Below are positions 1-8,141 of a stretch of 19,226 nucleotides of DNA, one piece after another; within the stretch, counting starts at the first letter, position 1; the number at the start of each line of letters is the position of its first letter. The notes under the pieces are model-generated. The model was not told the origin of the DNA and ran no database searches. It saw nothing but the letters and a program-made list of their open reading frames with translations. Both the position numbers and the translations under genes were made by a program. Source of the stretch: Gammaproteobacteria bacterium (GTDB lineage Bacteria > Pseudomonadota > Gammaproteobacteria > SZUA-229); contig JAOUPA010000020.1 in assembly GCA_029880105.1 (NCBI GenBank), positions 1-19,226 on the forward strand. The letters are read 5' to 3'.

Positions 1-742
1 CAGAGAGCTGGCCATTGGCTGTGGCCAGCAGGGTGTTGCGTACCTCGGTAGCGCTGGCCTCGTCGGTGATACTGAACTGTTTTATTTTTTCATTTTTATA
101 TAAGTTCAGTTTGCCCAGAAACGGCTGGTTGTCTTTGGCAATATTGGCATCGATGGTCCAGTATTCCTGTGGCTCGAAATTTTCAATTTCAATTTCACGC
201 TCGACGATCAAACGTAGTGCTGGGCTTTGTACACGACCTGCAGATAAACCACGCTGGACTTTTTTCCATAGCAGGGGCGATAGATTGAAACCAACCAGGT
301 AATCGAGCGCTCGCCTTGCCAGCTGTGCATTGATTAAATTGGTTGAGAGCTCGCCCGGTGAATCAATAGCTTCCTTGATTGCGCGCTTGGTCACTTCGTT
401 GAAGACAACACGGTGCACCATGATATTTTCGAGAGCACCCTTGTCCTTGAGTAATTCATACAGGTGCCAGGCAATGGCCTCACCTTCGCGGTCCTGGTCA
501 GTTGCGAGGTAGAGGGTGTCAGCTTTCTTCAGTGTCTGGATTATTTTGTCGACGTGTTTTTCATTGCGCTCAATCACCTGGTACTTCATCTCGAAGTTGT
601 GTTCGGTATCTATTGCACCTTCTTTTGGCACCAGGTCACGGACGTGACCGTATGAAGCGAGAACCTTGAAATCCTTGCCCAGGTATTTTTCTATGGTCTT
701 TGCTTTTGCTGGCGACTCAACAATAACAAGATTTTTGCTCAT
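1..742 (-). CDS. topA: DNA topoisomerase I, N-terminal part (runs off the left edge)
   Basis: Type IA topoisomerase, which relaxes negative supercoils by passing one strand through a transient break in the other. I translated it from the ATG at 742-740; 247 codons are in the window and the rest lies beyond base 1. The N-terminus VIVESPAKAKTIEKYLG (residues 6-22) is the start of the TOPRIM domain with its conserved Glu9. The metal-binding DxDxE motif is seen as ATDQDREGEA, with Asp82, Asp84 and Glu86. Further on, LARRALDYLVGFNLSPLLW and GLSAGRVQSPALRLI are typical of the domain IV region. The catalytic tyrosine and the C-terminal zinc ribbons lie outside the window. It is the last gene of the leftward run tsaP-like, dprA, smg, topA, 35 bases after smg. 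Identification is secure. Confidence 0.97.
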   Translation of the reverse strand, partial: MSKNLVIVESPAKAKTIEKYLGKDFKVLASYGHVRDLVPKEGAIDTEHNFEMKYQVIERNEKHVDKIIQTLKKADTLYLATDQDREGEAIAWHLYELLKDKGALENIMVHRVVFNEVTKRAIKEAIDSPGELSTNLINAQLARRALDYLVGFNLSPLLWKKVQRGLSAGRVQSPALRLIVEREIEIENFEPQEYWTIDANIAKDNQPFLGKLNLYKNEKIKQFSITDEASATEVRNTLLATANGQLS

Positions 743-777
743 TCGTGATGCTACGCTGCTGATTGGGTATTGATGAA

Positions 778-1257
778 TTACTGGATATAGTCGGTAATTT
801 CATTGAATACCAAGCTTTCCATCCATGCAAAAGCATTTTCTTCTCCAGGATGGGTATGAAGTACGATCATCACGATCCACTTGAGCTGTTCCATATCCAG
901 TGGATGCTCGAGTGCAACGATACGATCAAGCACCAGTTCTCGTGTTACCGGGGTGAGTATTTTTGATTGCTCGAGAAAGATAAGGAAGCCGAGACACTCT
1001 TTGTTGAGAATGCTTTTCTCAACGTCGCTAAAGATGCGGATGCTGCTGGTATTGGCAGAGACATGGTTGCTGCCTTCGCGTAGTGTGGCCAGGTCTTCCA
1101 GCCAGCTAAAGGCCTGATCGATTTCCTGATGCTGGAAACCCACCTCTTCCAGTCTGACCTGAATGTCGCTACGGCCATCGATGGGTTCATTACTATCACC
1201 CATAAATTCTTCAAAGAGAAACATCAGTACATCGACGACGGATTGCTTAATCAACAT
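778..1257 (-). CDS. smg: Smg family protein (DUF494)
   Basis: A 159-residue protein matching the Smg/DUF494 family, which in gammaproteobacteria is about 155-160 residues long and usually sits beside dprA (smf). The N-terminus VVDVLMFLFEEFMGD and the pattern LEEVGFQHQEIDQAFSWLEDL are characteristic. It is acidic and predicted to be mostly alpha-helical, with no signal peptide or membrane segment. The biochemical role of Smg is not established. The start is the ATG at 1257; the Shine-Dalgarno sequence in front is weak. It lies 47 bases after dprA and 35 before topA, so it is probably co-transcribed with both. The family call is firm; the function is unknown. Confidence 0.92.
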   Translation of the reverse strand: MLIKQSVVDVLMFLFEEFMGDSNEPIDGRSDIQVRLEEVGFQHQEIDQAFSWLEDLATLREGSNHVSANTSSIRIFSDVEKSILNKECLGFLIFLEQSKILTPVTRELVLDRIVALEHPLDMEQLKWIVMIVLHTHPGEENAFAWMESLVFNEITDYIQ

Positions 1258-1304
1258 GGTTACTTATATGCTCACAAGTTATAGAGAGTGATTTTGCAGG
1301 CACG

Positions 1305-2405
1305 CTATTTGATGCGTGTATACCTGCCACTTTGGTTCACAACGCTGCCTTCAAGCTCCATAATCAATAACATAGAGGCCACTTCGGCAGCTGAAAATCC
1401 CGTGCAATTGACCAGTTCATCAATCGCAACGGCTTCATATTGGAGGCATTTGAGCAGTTTTTGGTGATCGGGGTCAAGTGTCTGTTCGGTTTTTGCAGAA
1501 TTTACCGCCTTATTCGCGGTGGGAACTGATTCAGGCAGGTGCGGTAGCAGCTCTTCAATGATGTCGCTGGCGGTCTCCACCAGTTTGGCGCCGTGGCGAA
1601 TTAACTGGTGGCAGCCACGGGCGAGAGGGTTGTGGATCGAGCCTGGAATGGCGAAGACTTCACGGCTCTGATCAAGCGCATGTCTGGCGGTGATCAGCGA
1701 GCCGCTTTTCAGTGCAGCCTCGACCACCAGCGTACCTAGCGACAGGCCGCTGATAATGCGGTTCCTTCTGGGAAACAGGCCTTTGTGAGGTTCGGTGCCG
1801 ATAGTGACTTCGGAAACTACCGCACCGTGGTTGGCAATTTCTGCAGCCAGGGCACGGTGTGCTGCGGGGTAGACGATGTCGAGGCCGTGTGCGACCAGTG
1901 CGATAGTACCGGCGATGCCCTGTAGTGCGCCCTGATGACTGGCGCCGTCGATACCACGTGCCAGGCCGCTGGTAATGGTGATGCCTGAATCGGACAGGTG
2001 GTGGGCAAAATCGCTGGCGGTTCTCCTGCCGGCGGCAGTGGGGTTACGGCTTCCGACCATGGCCAGTTGCGGGCGCTGGAGATAATCGAGATCGCCACGA
2101 ACAAAAAGTACAGGTGGTGGCTGATCGATGGTTTTTAGCTGTTCCGGGTATTGTGGATCGAGCAGGGTAATAATGTGGTGGTTATCGGCCGCGTTCAGCC
2201 ACTCGATGTCTTTTCGAATGAGCTCAGGGTCACGTTGTCGGATTGCGGTGATGGTTTTGTCACTAAGACCCAGTTTAGCCAGCTGGGCACTGCGTCCATC
2301 CAGTATGTTTCCAGGATGAGCAAAGGTGTTGAGTAACTTGTGAAAACCCGCAACACCTAGTCCCTCGGTGTGCAGTAGAAATAGCCAGTCCTCTATATCG
2401 CTCAT
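1305..2405 (-). CDS. dprA: DNA-processing protein DprA (Smf)
   Basis: A 366-residue DprA/Smf protein. DprA binds incoming single-stranded DNA and loads RecA onto it during natural transformation; many non-competent bacteria also carry it. The layout is typical: an N-terminal helical SAM-like region (about residues 1-75), the Rossmann-like core from about 80 to 285, and a C-terminal winged-helix domain (about 305-366). The core shows MVGSRNPTAAGRR, then ITSGLARGIDGASHQGAL, the FPRRNRIISGLS segment and GSLITARHALDQSREVFAIPG. The ATG start is at 2405. The gene is 27 bases after the LysM lipoprotein gene and precedes smg. With a TsaP-like gene directly upstream, a link to type IV pilus-dependent DNA uptake is possible, but this pairing is also found in organisms where competence is unproven. 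Confidence 0.95.
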   Translation of the reverse strand: MSDIEDWLFLLHTEGLGVAGFHKLLNTFAHPGNILDGRSAQLAKLGLSDKTITAIRQRDPELIRKDIEWLNAADNHHIITLLDPQYPEQLKTIDQPPPVLFVRGDLDYLQRPQLAMVGSRNPTAAGRRTASDFAHHLSDSGITITSGLARGIDGASHQGALQGIAGTIALVAHGLDIVYPAAHRALAAEIANHGAVVSEVTIGTEPHKGLFPRRNRIISGLSLGTLVVEAALKSGSLITARHALDQSREVFAIPGSIHNPLARGCHQLIRHGAKLVETASDIIEELLPHLPESVPTANKAVNSAKTEQTLDPDHQKLLKCLQYEAVAIDELVNCTGFSAAEVASMLLIMELEGSVVNQSGRYTRIK

Positions 2406-2432
2406 CCCTGACGATATTTCCTGTGGTTTAGT

Positions 2433-3674
2433 TTATTCAGGTGTGACAACGGTATCGTAGTTATTAACAACACGGGTAGATTCCAGCATCAGTCCATAAC
2501 TTACCTTGTCGAAGGTCAGGAATACCATCATCAGGCCGCTACGCTCATCAGGTAGTTTGACGTCATCATTTCTTTCCCTGATGCTGTAGGTATCACGAAC
2601 GGTCTCTCCAGCTGATAGCGTTGCCAGCAGGTGTCCTACTTCAAGGCCGTCACGCGTACCCCGGTTAACTACAGCAATCTGGAACTTGGCAATGCCGAAC
2701 AGGGCGTCGAACAGGGAGATAACCTGTCCCTTAATCTTGCGGTCAGGGGTACGTGGGTAATACAGGCTACTGACCTTACTTTTATCCATGGGTAGTAACC
2801 GATCACCGATCAATACTTCACGCTCAGTCGAAGTTAGCCGTGCAACTGCGGGATCACCGTATTCCCTAATATGTGCCTCACCAGCGTATACAGCCTCATA
2901 ACCATAAACTTCGTCTGTTTCCGGGTCGACCAGTTCTTTACCGGGACGGAAGACGGTGTACCTGACGCGATCTTTGTCCAGTTCGCCACGGACATAGACC
3001 CGATTATCCTGCCCTAGAATCAGGTGGTTATCAACGCTGGCCAGGATATAAGGGGCTTCTTCCAGTTCTTCTTTTGTTACCACGCGGGGTTTGCTCAGGA
3101 ACTGGCGTATGGCATCGCCGGGTATAGTAACAACGCTGGCATCCAGGCCCTGTTTACGTACAGAAGGGCTGAGCTTGACTGTGCGTAACTGTGGCTGATC
3201 ATCTCTTGCAACTATTTCTGTTGTACGAGTAGTGTGGGTAGTTTGTTGCTGCTGGCCGCCATTAACAATAATTTGAGGTTGGCCTTCAACGTAGATCAGT
3301 GTCAGTACATCACCGGGATAAATAAGGTGTGGATTCTGAACCTGCTTATTTTTATGCCAGATTTCAGGCCAGAACCAGGGGTCTCTTAGAAACTGGCTGG
3401 AGATATCCCACAGGGTGTCGCCTTTTTTTACTGTGTACTGGCGGGGGTGGCTTTCTTTTACACGGACAGTCGTTTGTTTTTGCTGGCTGGCGTCTAACTC
3501 AGAGCCAGTCATTTGTTCTTCTAAGCGGCTGCCAGCCTGTGATTCGGTTGATTGCTGGCTGTCCATTGGTGAAGAAGACTCAGGACGCTTTTCAGTAGAT
3601 GAGCAGGCCGATAGGCCAGCTGACAGTAAAAAGGTTACAATTAGATATCTGGTAAAGAAGGTGGGTGTGTTCAT
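2433..3674 (-). CDS. tsaP: LysM-domain lipoprotein, TsaP-like (pilus secretin-associated)
   Basis: A 413-residue exported protein. Residues 1-24 form a lipoprotein signal peptide ending in the lipobox LSAC (Cys24). A polar Ser/Gln-rich linker follows to about residue 75, then one LysM peptidoglycan-binding domain at about 79-126 (QYTVKKGDTLWDISSQFL through NPHLIYPGDVLTL). The remaining part to 413 is beta-rich and ends in FLTFDKVSYGLMLESTRVV. This domain order, and the position between def and dprA, match Pseudomonas PA0020, a TsaP homologue. TsaP anchors the type IV pilus secretin PilQ to peptidoglycan in Neisseria and Myxococcus. I chose the ATG at 3674; an in-frame TTG at 3692 adds six residues and fits the signal peptide less well. 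The family is clear; a role in pili is inferred, since no pilus gene is in the window. Confidence 0.75.
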   Translation of the reverse strand: MNTPTFFTRYLIVTFLLSAGLSACSSTEKRPESSSPMDSQQSTESQAGSRLEEQMTGSELDASQQKQTTVRVKESHPRQYTVKKGDTLWDISSQFLRDPWFWPEIWHKNKQVQNPHLIYPGDVLTLIYVEGQPQIIVNGGQQQQTTHTTRTTEIVARDDQPQLRTVKLSPSVRKQGLDASVVTIPGDAIRQFLSKPRVVTKEELEEAPYILASVDNHLILGQDNRVYVRGELDKDRVRYTVFRPGKELVDPETDEVYGYEAVYAGEAHIREYGDPAVARLTSTEREVLIGDRLLPMDKSKVSSLYYPRTPDRKIKGQVISLFDALFGIAKFQIAVVNRGTRDGLEVGHLLATLSAGETVRDTYSIRERNDDVKLPDERSGLMMVFLTFDKVSYGLMLESTRVVNNYDTVVTPE

Positions 3675-3813
3675 TGTTATTTTATGCCCCAATATTTTCC
3701 CTGAAATTATCCGTTGTTTTCAAGAGTTTAGCTGATAAACTTCGATTTAATAAGTAAGTTTTCAATGATTTTAGCAGAAATCCCTGAACTCGCCTTTATC
3801 TGAAGAAATTAAT
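3675..3813. promoter_or_regulatory. Divergent intergenic region between tsaP-like gene and def
   Basis: This 139-base AT-rich gap separates two divergent transcription units, so it must hold promoters firing both ways. On the minus strand a TTGAAA at about 3726-3721 could serve as a -35, but the matching -10 is poor. No convincing consensus pair stands out on the plus strand. The location is certain from the gene layout; the exact promoter elements are not resolved. Confidence 0.45.
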
Positions 3814-4323
3814 ATGGCACAACTTGAAATATTGCACTACCCAGATCAGCGCCTGCGCACCACGGCGAAACCGGTAGAAAAATTTGATCAGCAACTCCAG
3901 CAGCTGGTGAAGGATATGTTTGAAACCATGTATGCAGCGCCGGGTATTGGCCTGGCAGCAACCCAGGTGAATGTACACCAGCAGGTGATTGTTATCGATA
4001 TCAGCCAGGATAGGGATCAGCCGCTTTGCCTGATTAATCCGGAGGTGCTGGAAAGCAGTGGTGAGGAAGTTTCCGATGAAGGCTGCCTGTCGGTACCAGA
4101 TATCTATGAAAAGGTGCAGCGTGCCGAGCGCATTACGGTCAGGGCCCGTGATCAGCACGGCGATGAATTTACACTGCAGGCTGATGAGCTTCTGGCGGTG
4201 TGTATCCAGCACGAAATGGATCATCTGCAGGGCAAGCTGTTTGTCGATTACCTGTCGCCACTTAAGCAGCAACGACTCAGGAAGAAGCTTGAGAAGGCGC
4301 GTCGTCAGAATGTGATAGTTTAG
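3814..4323 (+). CDS. def: Peptide deformylase
   Basis: Removes the formyl group from the N-terminal methionine of nascent proteins at the ribosome exit. The protein is 169 residues, the normal length. All three metalloprotease motifs are intact: GIGLAATQV (residues 44-52), EGCLSVP (89-95, metal ligand Cys91) and QHEMDHLQG (132-140, ligands His133 and His137 with catalytic Glu134). The basic tail after about residue 150 resembles the C-terminal helix that docks the enzyme on the ribosome. The ATG at 3814 gives the canonical N-terminus of the family. It is the first gene of the rightward run def-fmt-rsmB, 40 bases before fmt, so the enzymes that add and remove the formyl group are encoded together. 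Confidence 0.98.
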   Translation: MAQLEILHYPDQRLRTTAKPVEKFDQQLQQLVKDMFETMYAAPGIGLAATQVNVHQQVIVIDISQDRDQPLCLINPEVLESSGEEVSDEGCLSVPDIYEKVQRAERITVRARDQHGDEFTLQADELLAVCIQHEMDHLQGKLFVDYLSPLKQQRLRKKLEKARRQNVIV

Positions 4324-4363
4324 GTCCTTCAATATTGCTGTCTAATTAATAAAGAGTCCAAAC

Positions 4364-5320
4364 GTGTCTGAATCCATTCGAATTATTTACGCGGGCACCC
4401 CTGACTTTGCGGTAGCACCACTGTTGGCTTTGATTGACGGCGGTTATGATGTGGTTGCAGTTTATACGCAGCCAGATCGTCCCGCCGGTCGAGGCCGTGA
4501 GCCGCGTCCATCGCCGGTCAAGCAAAAAGCACTCGAGCATAATATCCCGGTGTTTCAGCCTGAGTCACTCAAGTCTGAAGCCGACCAAAATGCACTGCGT
4601 GAATTAAACCCGGATCTGATGATCGTCACGGCTTATGGACTGCTGTTACCGAAATCGGTACTGGATATTCCGCGTCTGGGCTGTATTAATGTGCATGCTT
4701 CATTGTTGCCACGCTGGCGGGGTGCTGCACCAATTCAGCGAGCAATTCTTGCCGGAGACAAACAGACGGGGATTACTATTATGCAGATGGATGTTGGCCT
4801 GGATACTGGCAATATGCTGGCGAAGCAGGTCTGTGATATCCGCAGTGATGATACCGGCTCAAGCATGCATGATCGCCTGATGGTTATGGGTGCAGAGACT
4901 TTAATGACGATGTTGCCTGATTTTATCGCGGGCAGGATTCTCGCTGAGAAACAGGATGATGCACTGGCAACCTACGCCAGCAAGCTGAGTAAGCAGGAGG
5001 CTGAAATTAACTGGTCGTTATCGGCTGAGCAGATTCATTATAGTGTGCGTGCCTTCAATGCATGGCCGGTTGCCTTTACCTCGTGGCGGTACAAAAACAA
5101 GCTGGATGTTTTGCGTATCTGGCAATCCGAGGTGCTGGGTACTTCTTCAAATGCGGCAGCCGGTACTGTGCTGAATTGTGGTAAAGAAGGTATTGATGTT
5201 GCCGCAGGCAAAGGTGTGTTACGTTTGTTGCAGGTGCAGCCATCGGGAAAGAAGGTCATGGCAGCTGCAGATTTTGCCAATGCACATGATATAGAAGGCC
5301 AGATACTGGGCATGGAGTAG
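4364..5320 (+). CDS. fmt: Methionyl-tRNA formyltransferase
   Basis: Transfers a formyl group from 10-formyltetrahydrofolate to Met-tRNA(fMet), the substrate for bacterial translation initiation. It has 318 residues, close to the E. coli enzyme. The start is a GTG at 4364, which gives the expected N-terminus just before IIYAGTPDFAVAPL. The catalytic residues are all there: Asn109 and His111 in INVHASLLPRWRGAAPIQ, and Asp147 in MQMDVGLDTGNML. The C-terminal OB-fold tRNA-binding domain begins at about residue 205 and ends in a typical FANAHDIEGQILG segment. It follows def closely. Its last codons supply the Shine-Dalgarno sequence for rsmB, so fmt and rsmB are probably translationally linked. 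Confidence 0.97.
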   Translation: MSESIRIIYAGTPDFAVAPLLALIDGGYDVVAVYTQPDRPAGRGREPRPSPVKQKALEHNIPVFQPESLKSEADQNALRELNPDLMIVTAYGLLLPKSVLDIPRLGCINVHASLLPRWRGAAPIQRAILAGDKQTGITIMQMDVGLDTGNMLAKQVCDIRSDDTGSSMHDRLMVMGAETLMTMLPDFIAGRILAEKQDDALATYASKLSKQEAEINWSLSAEQIHYSVRAFNAWPVAFTSWRYKNKLDVLRIWQSEVLGTSSNAAAGTVLNCGKEGIDVAAGKGVLRLLQVQPSGKKVMAAADFANAHDIEGQILGME

Positions 5321-5327
5321 TCTCATC
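5314..5327 (+). promoter_or_regulatory. Shine-Dalgarno GGAG and probable ATC start codon of rsmB
   Basis: GGAG at 5314-5317 sits inside the last codons of fmt and is followed, after seven bases, by ATC at 5325-5327. This is ideal spacing for initiation. The frame opened here encodes the conserved RsmB N-terminus. There is no in-frame ATG, GTG or TTG between the upstream stop (5292-5294) and the TTG at 5388. That TTG lacks a Shine-Dalgarno sequence and would remove conserved residues. Confidence 0.55.
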
Positions 5328-6662
5328 GCCAGCCAATCAAACAGGAAAAACAAAGCCGTCAATGCTCGATCTGTTGCACTAAAAATTTTGCAGCAGGTGT
5401 TGGTGCAGGGACGTTCACTGGTTATTGCCAGATCAACCGCCGATGTGCTGGAAGGCCGTGACCGTGCACTGGCCATGGAGCTGGTCAATGGTGTCCTGCG
5501 CTGGTACTGGAAACTCGATTTCTTGCTCAACCAGTTTCTGCAAAAACCACTACGCAATAAAGAACAGGAAGTGAAGATGCTGTTGCTGATGGCGCTGTAT
5601 GAGTTGACCGAGTTGAGCACACCCGACTACGCTGTGGTCAACGAAGCGGTCAGCGCCAGTAAGGCACTGGGCAAACAGTGGGCGAAGGCACTAATCAATG
5701 GCGTGCTGCGTAACTTTATTCGTGACCAAGAGGTTGTGTTGAAAAAGATGCAGCCTAATCAGGAGGCATTCTACTCACACCCCTACTGGTTGATCGCCTT
5801 ATTAAAGCAGGATTGGCCGGAGCACTGGCAAGCTATTTTAGAAGCCAATAACCAGCGTCCACCTCTATGGCTGCGGGTAAATGCCGCGCAAAATAAAACG
5901 CAGTCGTATCAAACGATGCTGGAAGTGCAGGGCCTGGTGTCATCAACGCACCCTTTTGCAGCTCAGGCTTTAAAACTAGAGCAGGGTGTAGACGTCACCT
6001 CACTGCCGGGCTTCGATCAAGGGCTTGTCTCGGTGCAGGATGCCGGCGCGCAGCTGGCCGCGGGCTTACTAGATGTTCACAAAGGACAGCGTGTACTTGA
6101 CCTGTGTGCAGCACCCGGTGGTAAGACCTGTCATGTGCTGGAACTAGAGCCCGATATTGAGATGGTTGCTGTCGAGCTGGAAGAGAGCCGCATGGTGCGA
6201 GTGCGTGAAAACCTGGATCGACTGAATCTCAAAGCTGAGCTGATCGTTGCTGATGCCAGCGATGCCTCATGGTGGGATGGTAATCAATTTGATCGCATTA
6301 TGGTTGATGCACCCTGTTCATCCACCGGCGTCATCCGTCGTCACCCCGATATCAAAACGCTGCGCCGCAAACAGGATATCGCGGCCCTGGCTGAAGTTCA
6401 GCAGAAAATTCTGCAGCAGGTCTGGCAGATGCTCAAGCCCGGCGGCAAACTTTTATACGTTACCTGCTCGGTACTGCGTCAGGAAAACGAGGCACAGATA
6501 ACTGGACTGTTGGCAACGCATAAAGATGTTGTAGTGCTCGATCTAATCATTAAAGGCTCTGCTGAGTGGGGTGTTGCCTGCAAACATGGTCGCCAGCTCC
6601 TGCCTGGCGAAAATGATAACGATGGTTTTTATTTTTGTTGTCTGAGTAAGTTGGCTGAATAG
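5325..6662 (+). CDS. rsmB: 16S rRNA m5C967 methyltransferase RsmB (Sun/Fmu)
   Basis: Methylates C5 of cytosine 967 (E. coli numbering) in 16S rRNA using S-adenosylmethionine. The N-terminal half (about residues 1-150) is a NusB-like helical RNA-binding domain. The C-terminal half is a Rossmann methyltransferase with the SAM motif VLDLCAAPGGKTCHVLEL, the motif IV cysteine in VDAPCSSTGVIRRHPD and the second cysteine in LYVTCSVLRQENE. From the ATC at 5325 the protein is 445 residues (E. coli has 429). The segment NARSVALKILQQVLVQGRSL near the N-terminus aligns with the conserved start of the family and is cut by the later TTG start at 5388 (424 residues). The first codon follows the fmt stop by four bases. 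Function is secure; the start is unusual, or a base error may have destroyed an ATG. Confidence 0.93.
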   Translation: MASQSNRKNKAVNARSVALKILQQVLVQGRSLVIARSTADVLEGRDRALAMELVNGVLRWYWKLDFLLNQFLQKPLRNKEQEVKMLLLMALYELTELSTPDYAVVNEAVSASKALGKQWAKALINGVLRNFIRDQEVVLKKMQPNQEAFYSHPYWLIALLKQDWPEHWQAILEANNQRPPLWLRVNAAQNKTQSYQTMLEVQGLVSSTHPFAAQALKLEQGVDVTSLPGFDQGLVSVQDAGAQLAAGLLDVHKGQRVLDLCAAPGGKTCHVLELEPDIEMVAVELEESRMVRVRENLDRLNLKAELIVADASDASWWDGNQFDRIMVDAPCSSTGVIRRHPDIKTLRRKQDIAALAEVQQKILQQVWQMLKPGGKLLYVTCSVLRQENEAQITGLLATHKDVVVLDLIIKGSAEWGVACKHGRQLLPGENDNDGFYFCCLSKLAE

Positions 6663-6755
6663 CTGTATTTCTAGGTAGAAGGGCGTAAACTTCGCGCAAA
6701 TATAGTGCTTAAGATAATTTGATACATTTATTTCGGTGATTACGCGTAACTAATC

Positions 6756-8132
6756 ATGAAGATTCTGATATTAGGAGCTGGGCAGGTCGGCTCATCGGTA
6801 GCAGCTAACCTGGCCTCCGAGGCCAACGATATTACGCTGGTTGATTCAAAGACAGAGTTACTGGATGAGTTGCGTGATCGACTGGATATTCAGACTGTTT
6901 CTGGTCATGCATCCAATCCCAGGGTACTGGTGAAGGCGGGTATCGAAGATGCCGATATGCTGATTGCAGTGACCAACAGCGATGAGACCAATATGGTCGC
7001 CTGCCAGATTGCACATACCCTGTTTCATACCCCAACAAAAATTGCCCGTGTTCGTTCTGCATCGTATCTGAGTCATCGTGAATTATTTAGTAATGATGCG
7101 GTGCCTGTTGATGTGCTGATTAGTCCTGAGCAGATTATTTCCAGTTATGTGCATCGCTTGATTGAGTACCCTGGTGCCCTGCAGGTGCTGGATTTTGCAG
7201 AAGGCAAAGTGCAGCTGGTGGGTGTTAAGGCATATTATGGCGGCCCCCTGGTGGGGCATGCGATTAGTACCCTGCGTGAGCATATGCCGGGTATCGATAC
7301 TCGAGTGGCGGCAATTTTTCGCCGTGGTCAGGGTATTGTGCCCAAAGGCTATCAGGTTATCGAAGCCGATGATGAAGTTTTTTTTATTGCAGCACGCAAA
7401 GACATTCGTGCGGTTATGTCTGAGTTACGTAAACTGGAAAAACCATTTAAACGCATCATGCTCGCCGGTGGCGGTAATATTGGTATGCGCCTGGCACAGG
7501 CACTGGAAGGTAGCTACCAGGTCAAGTTGCTTGAGCACAGTAAAAAGCGTGCAGAGTTTTTGAGCCGTGAATTAAATACAGCAATTGTATTGCTGGGCGA
7601 CTCATCAGACAGGGAGTTATTGCTGGAGGAAAATATTGATCAAATGGATGTGTTCTGTTCACTGACCAATGATGACGAGGCCAATATTCTATCTTCGATG
7701 CTGGCAAAGAAGCTCGGTGCGAGAAAAGTGATGTCGCTGATCAACCGTCCGGCTTATGTCGATCTAATCGAAAGCCAGGAATCAATTGATGTGGCTATTT
7801 CGCCACAGCAGATCACCATCGGTGCTTTGCTAACACATGTACGTCGTGGAGATGTGGTGGCGGTACATGCATTGCGCCATGGTGTTGCTGAAGCTATTGA
7901 GGCAGTCGCACATGGCGACGAAAAGACCTCAAAAGTGGTTGGTCGACGTATTGATGAAGTTAAGTTACCCGAAGGCGCTGCAATCGCAGCACTGGTTCGT
8001 GGTGACGAAGTACTGATGGCGCATCATGATATCGTCATCGAGTCTGAAGATCACCTGATTATGTTTTTGCTGGATAAAAGAAAGATCAATGAAGTTGAAA
8101 AACTTTTCCAGGTAGCGGTCACCTTTATTTAA
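6756..8132 (+). CDS. trkA: Trk potassium uptake regulatory subunit TrkA
   Basis: Cytoplasmic NAD(H)-binding gating subunit of the Trk potassium transporter. The 458 residues form the usual tandem of two RCK units, each a Rossmann TrkA-N domain followed by a TrkA-C domain. The first dinucleotide-binding loop is ILGAGQVGSSVAANL at residues 4-18, with the acidic residue at the end of the second strand in TLVDSK. The second is MLAGGGNIGMRLAQALEG, at about 235-252. Length and domain order match E. coli TrkA. The ATG at 6756 has no obvious Shine-Dalgarno sequence. A 93-base gap separates it from rsmB, so trkA may have its own promoter, although I see no strong consensus. The channel subunit gene trkH starts nine bases after its stop. 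Confidence 0.97.
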   Translation: MKILILGAGQVGSSVAANLASEANDITLVDSKTELLDELRDRLDIQTVSGHASNPRVLVKAGIEDADMLIAVTNSDETNMVACQIAHTLFHTPTKIARVRSASYLSHRELFSNDAVPVDVLISPEQIISSYVHRLIEYPGALQVLDFAEGKVQLVGVKAYYGGPLVGHAISTLREHMPGIDTRVAAIFRRGQGIVPKGYQVIEADDEVFFIAARKDIRAVMSELRKLEKPFKRIMLAGGGNIGMRLAQALEGSYQVKLLEHSKKRAEFLSRELNTAIVLLGDSSDRELLLEENIDQMDVFCSLTNDDEANILSSMLAKKLGARKVMSLINRPAYVDLIESQESIDVAISPQQITIGALLTHVRRGDVVAVHALRHGVAEAIEAVAHGDEKTSKVVGRRIDEVKLPEGAAIAALVRGDEVLMAHHDIVIESEDHLIMFLLDKRKINEVEKLFQVAVTFI

Positions 8133-8141
8133 ACAGACACT

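Noticed and set aside
3675..3692. TTG start six codons upstream for the LysM lipoprotein
   Set aside because: The ATG at 3674 gives a compact signal peptide; the TTG adds polar residues before it and has no better ribosome binding site.
3796..4332. A 178-codon open frame on the minus strand opposite def
   Set aside because: It is the antisense of an intact peptide deformylase gene with all catalytic motifs, and its translation shows no recognisable domain; it is a shadow.
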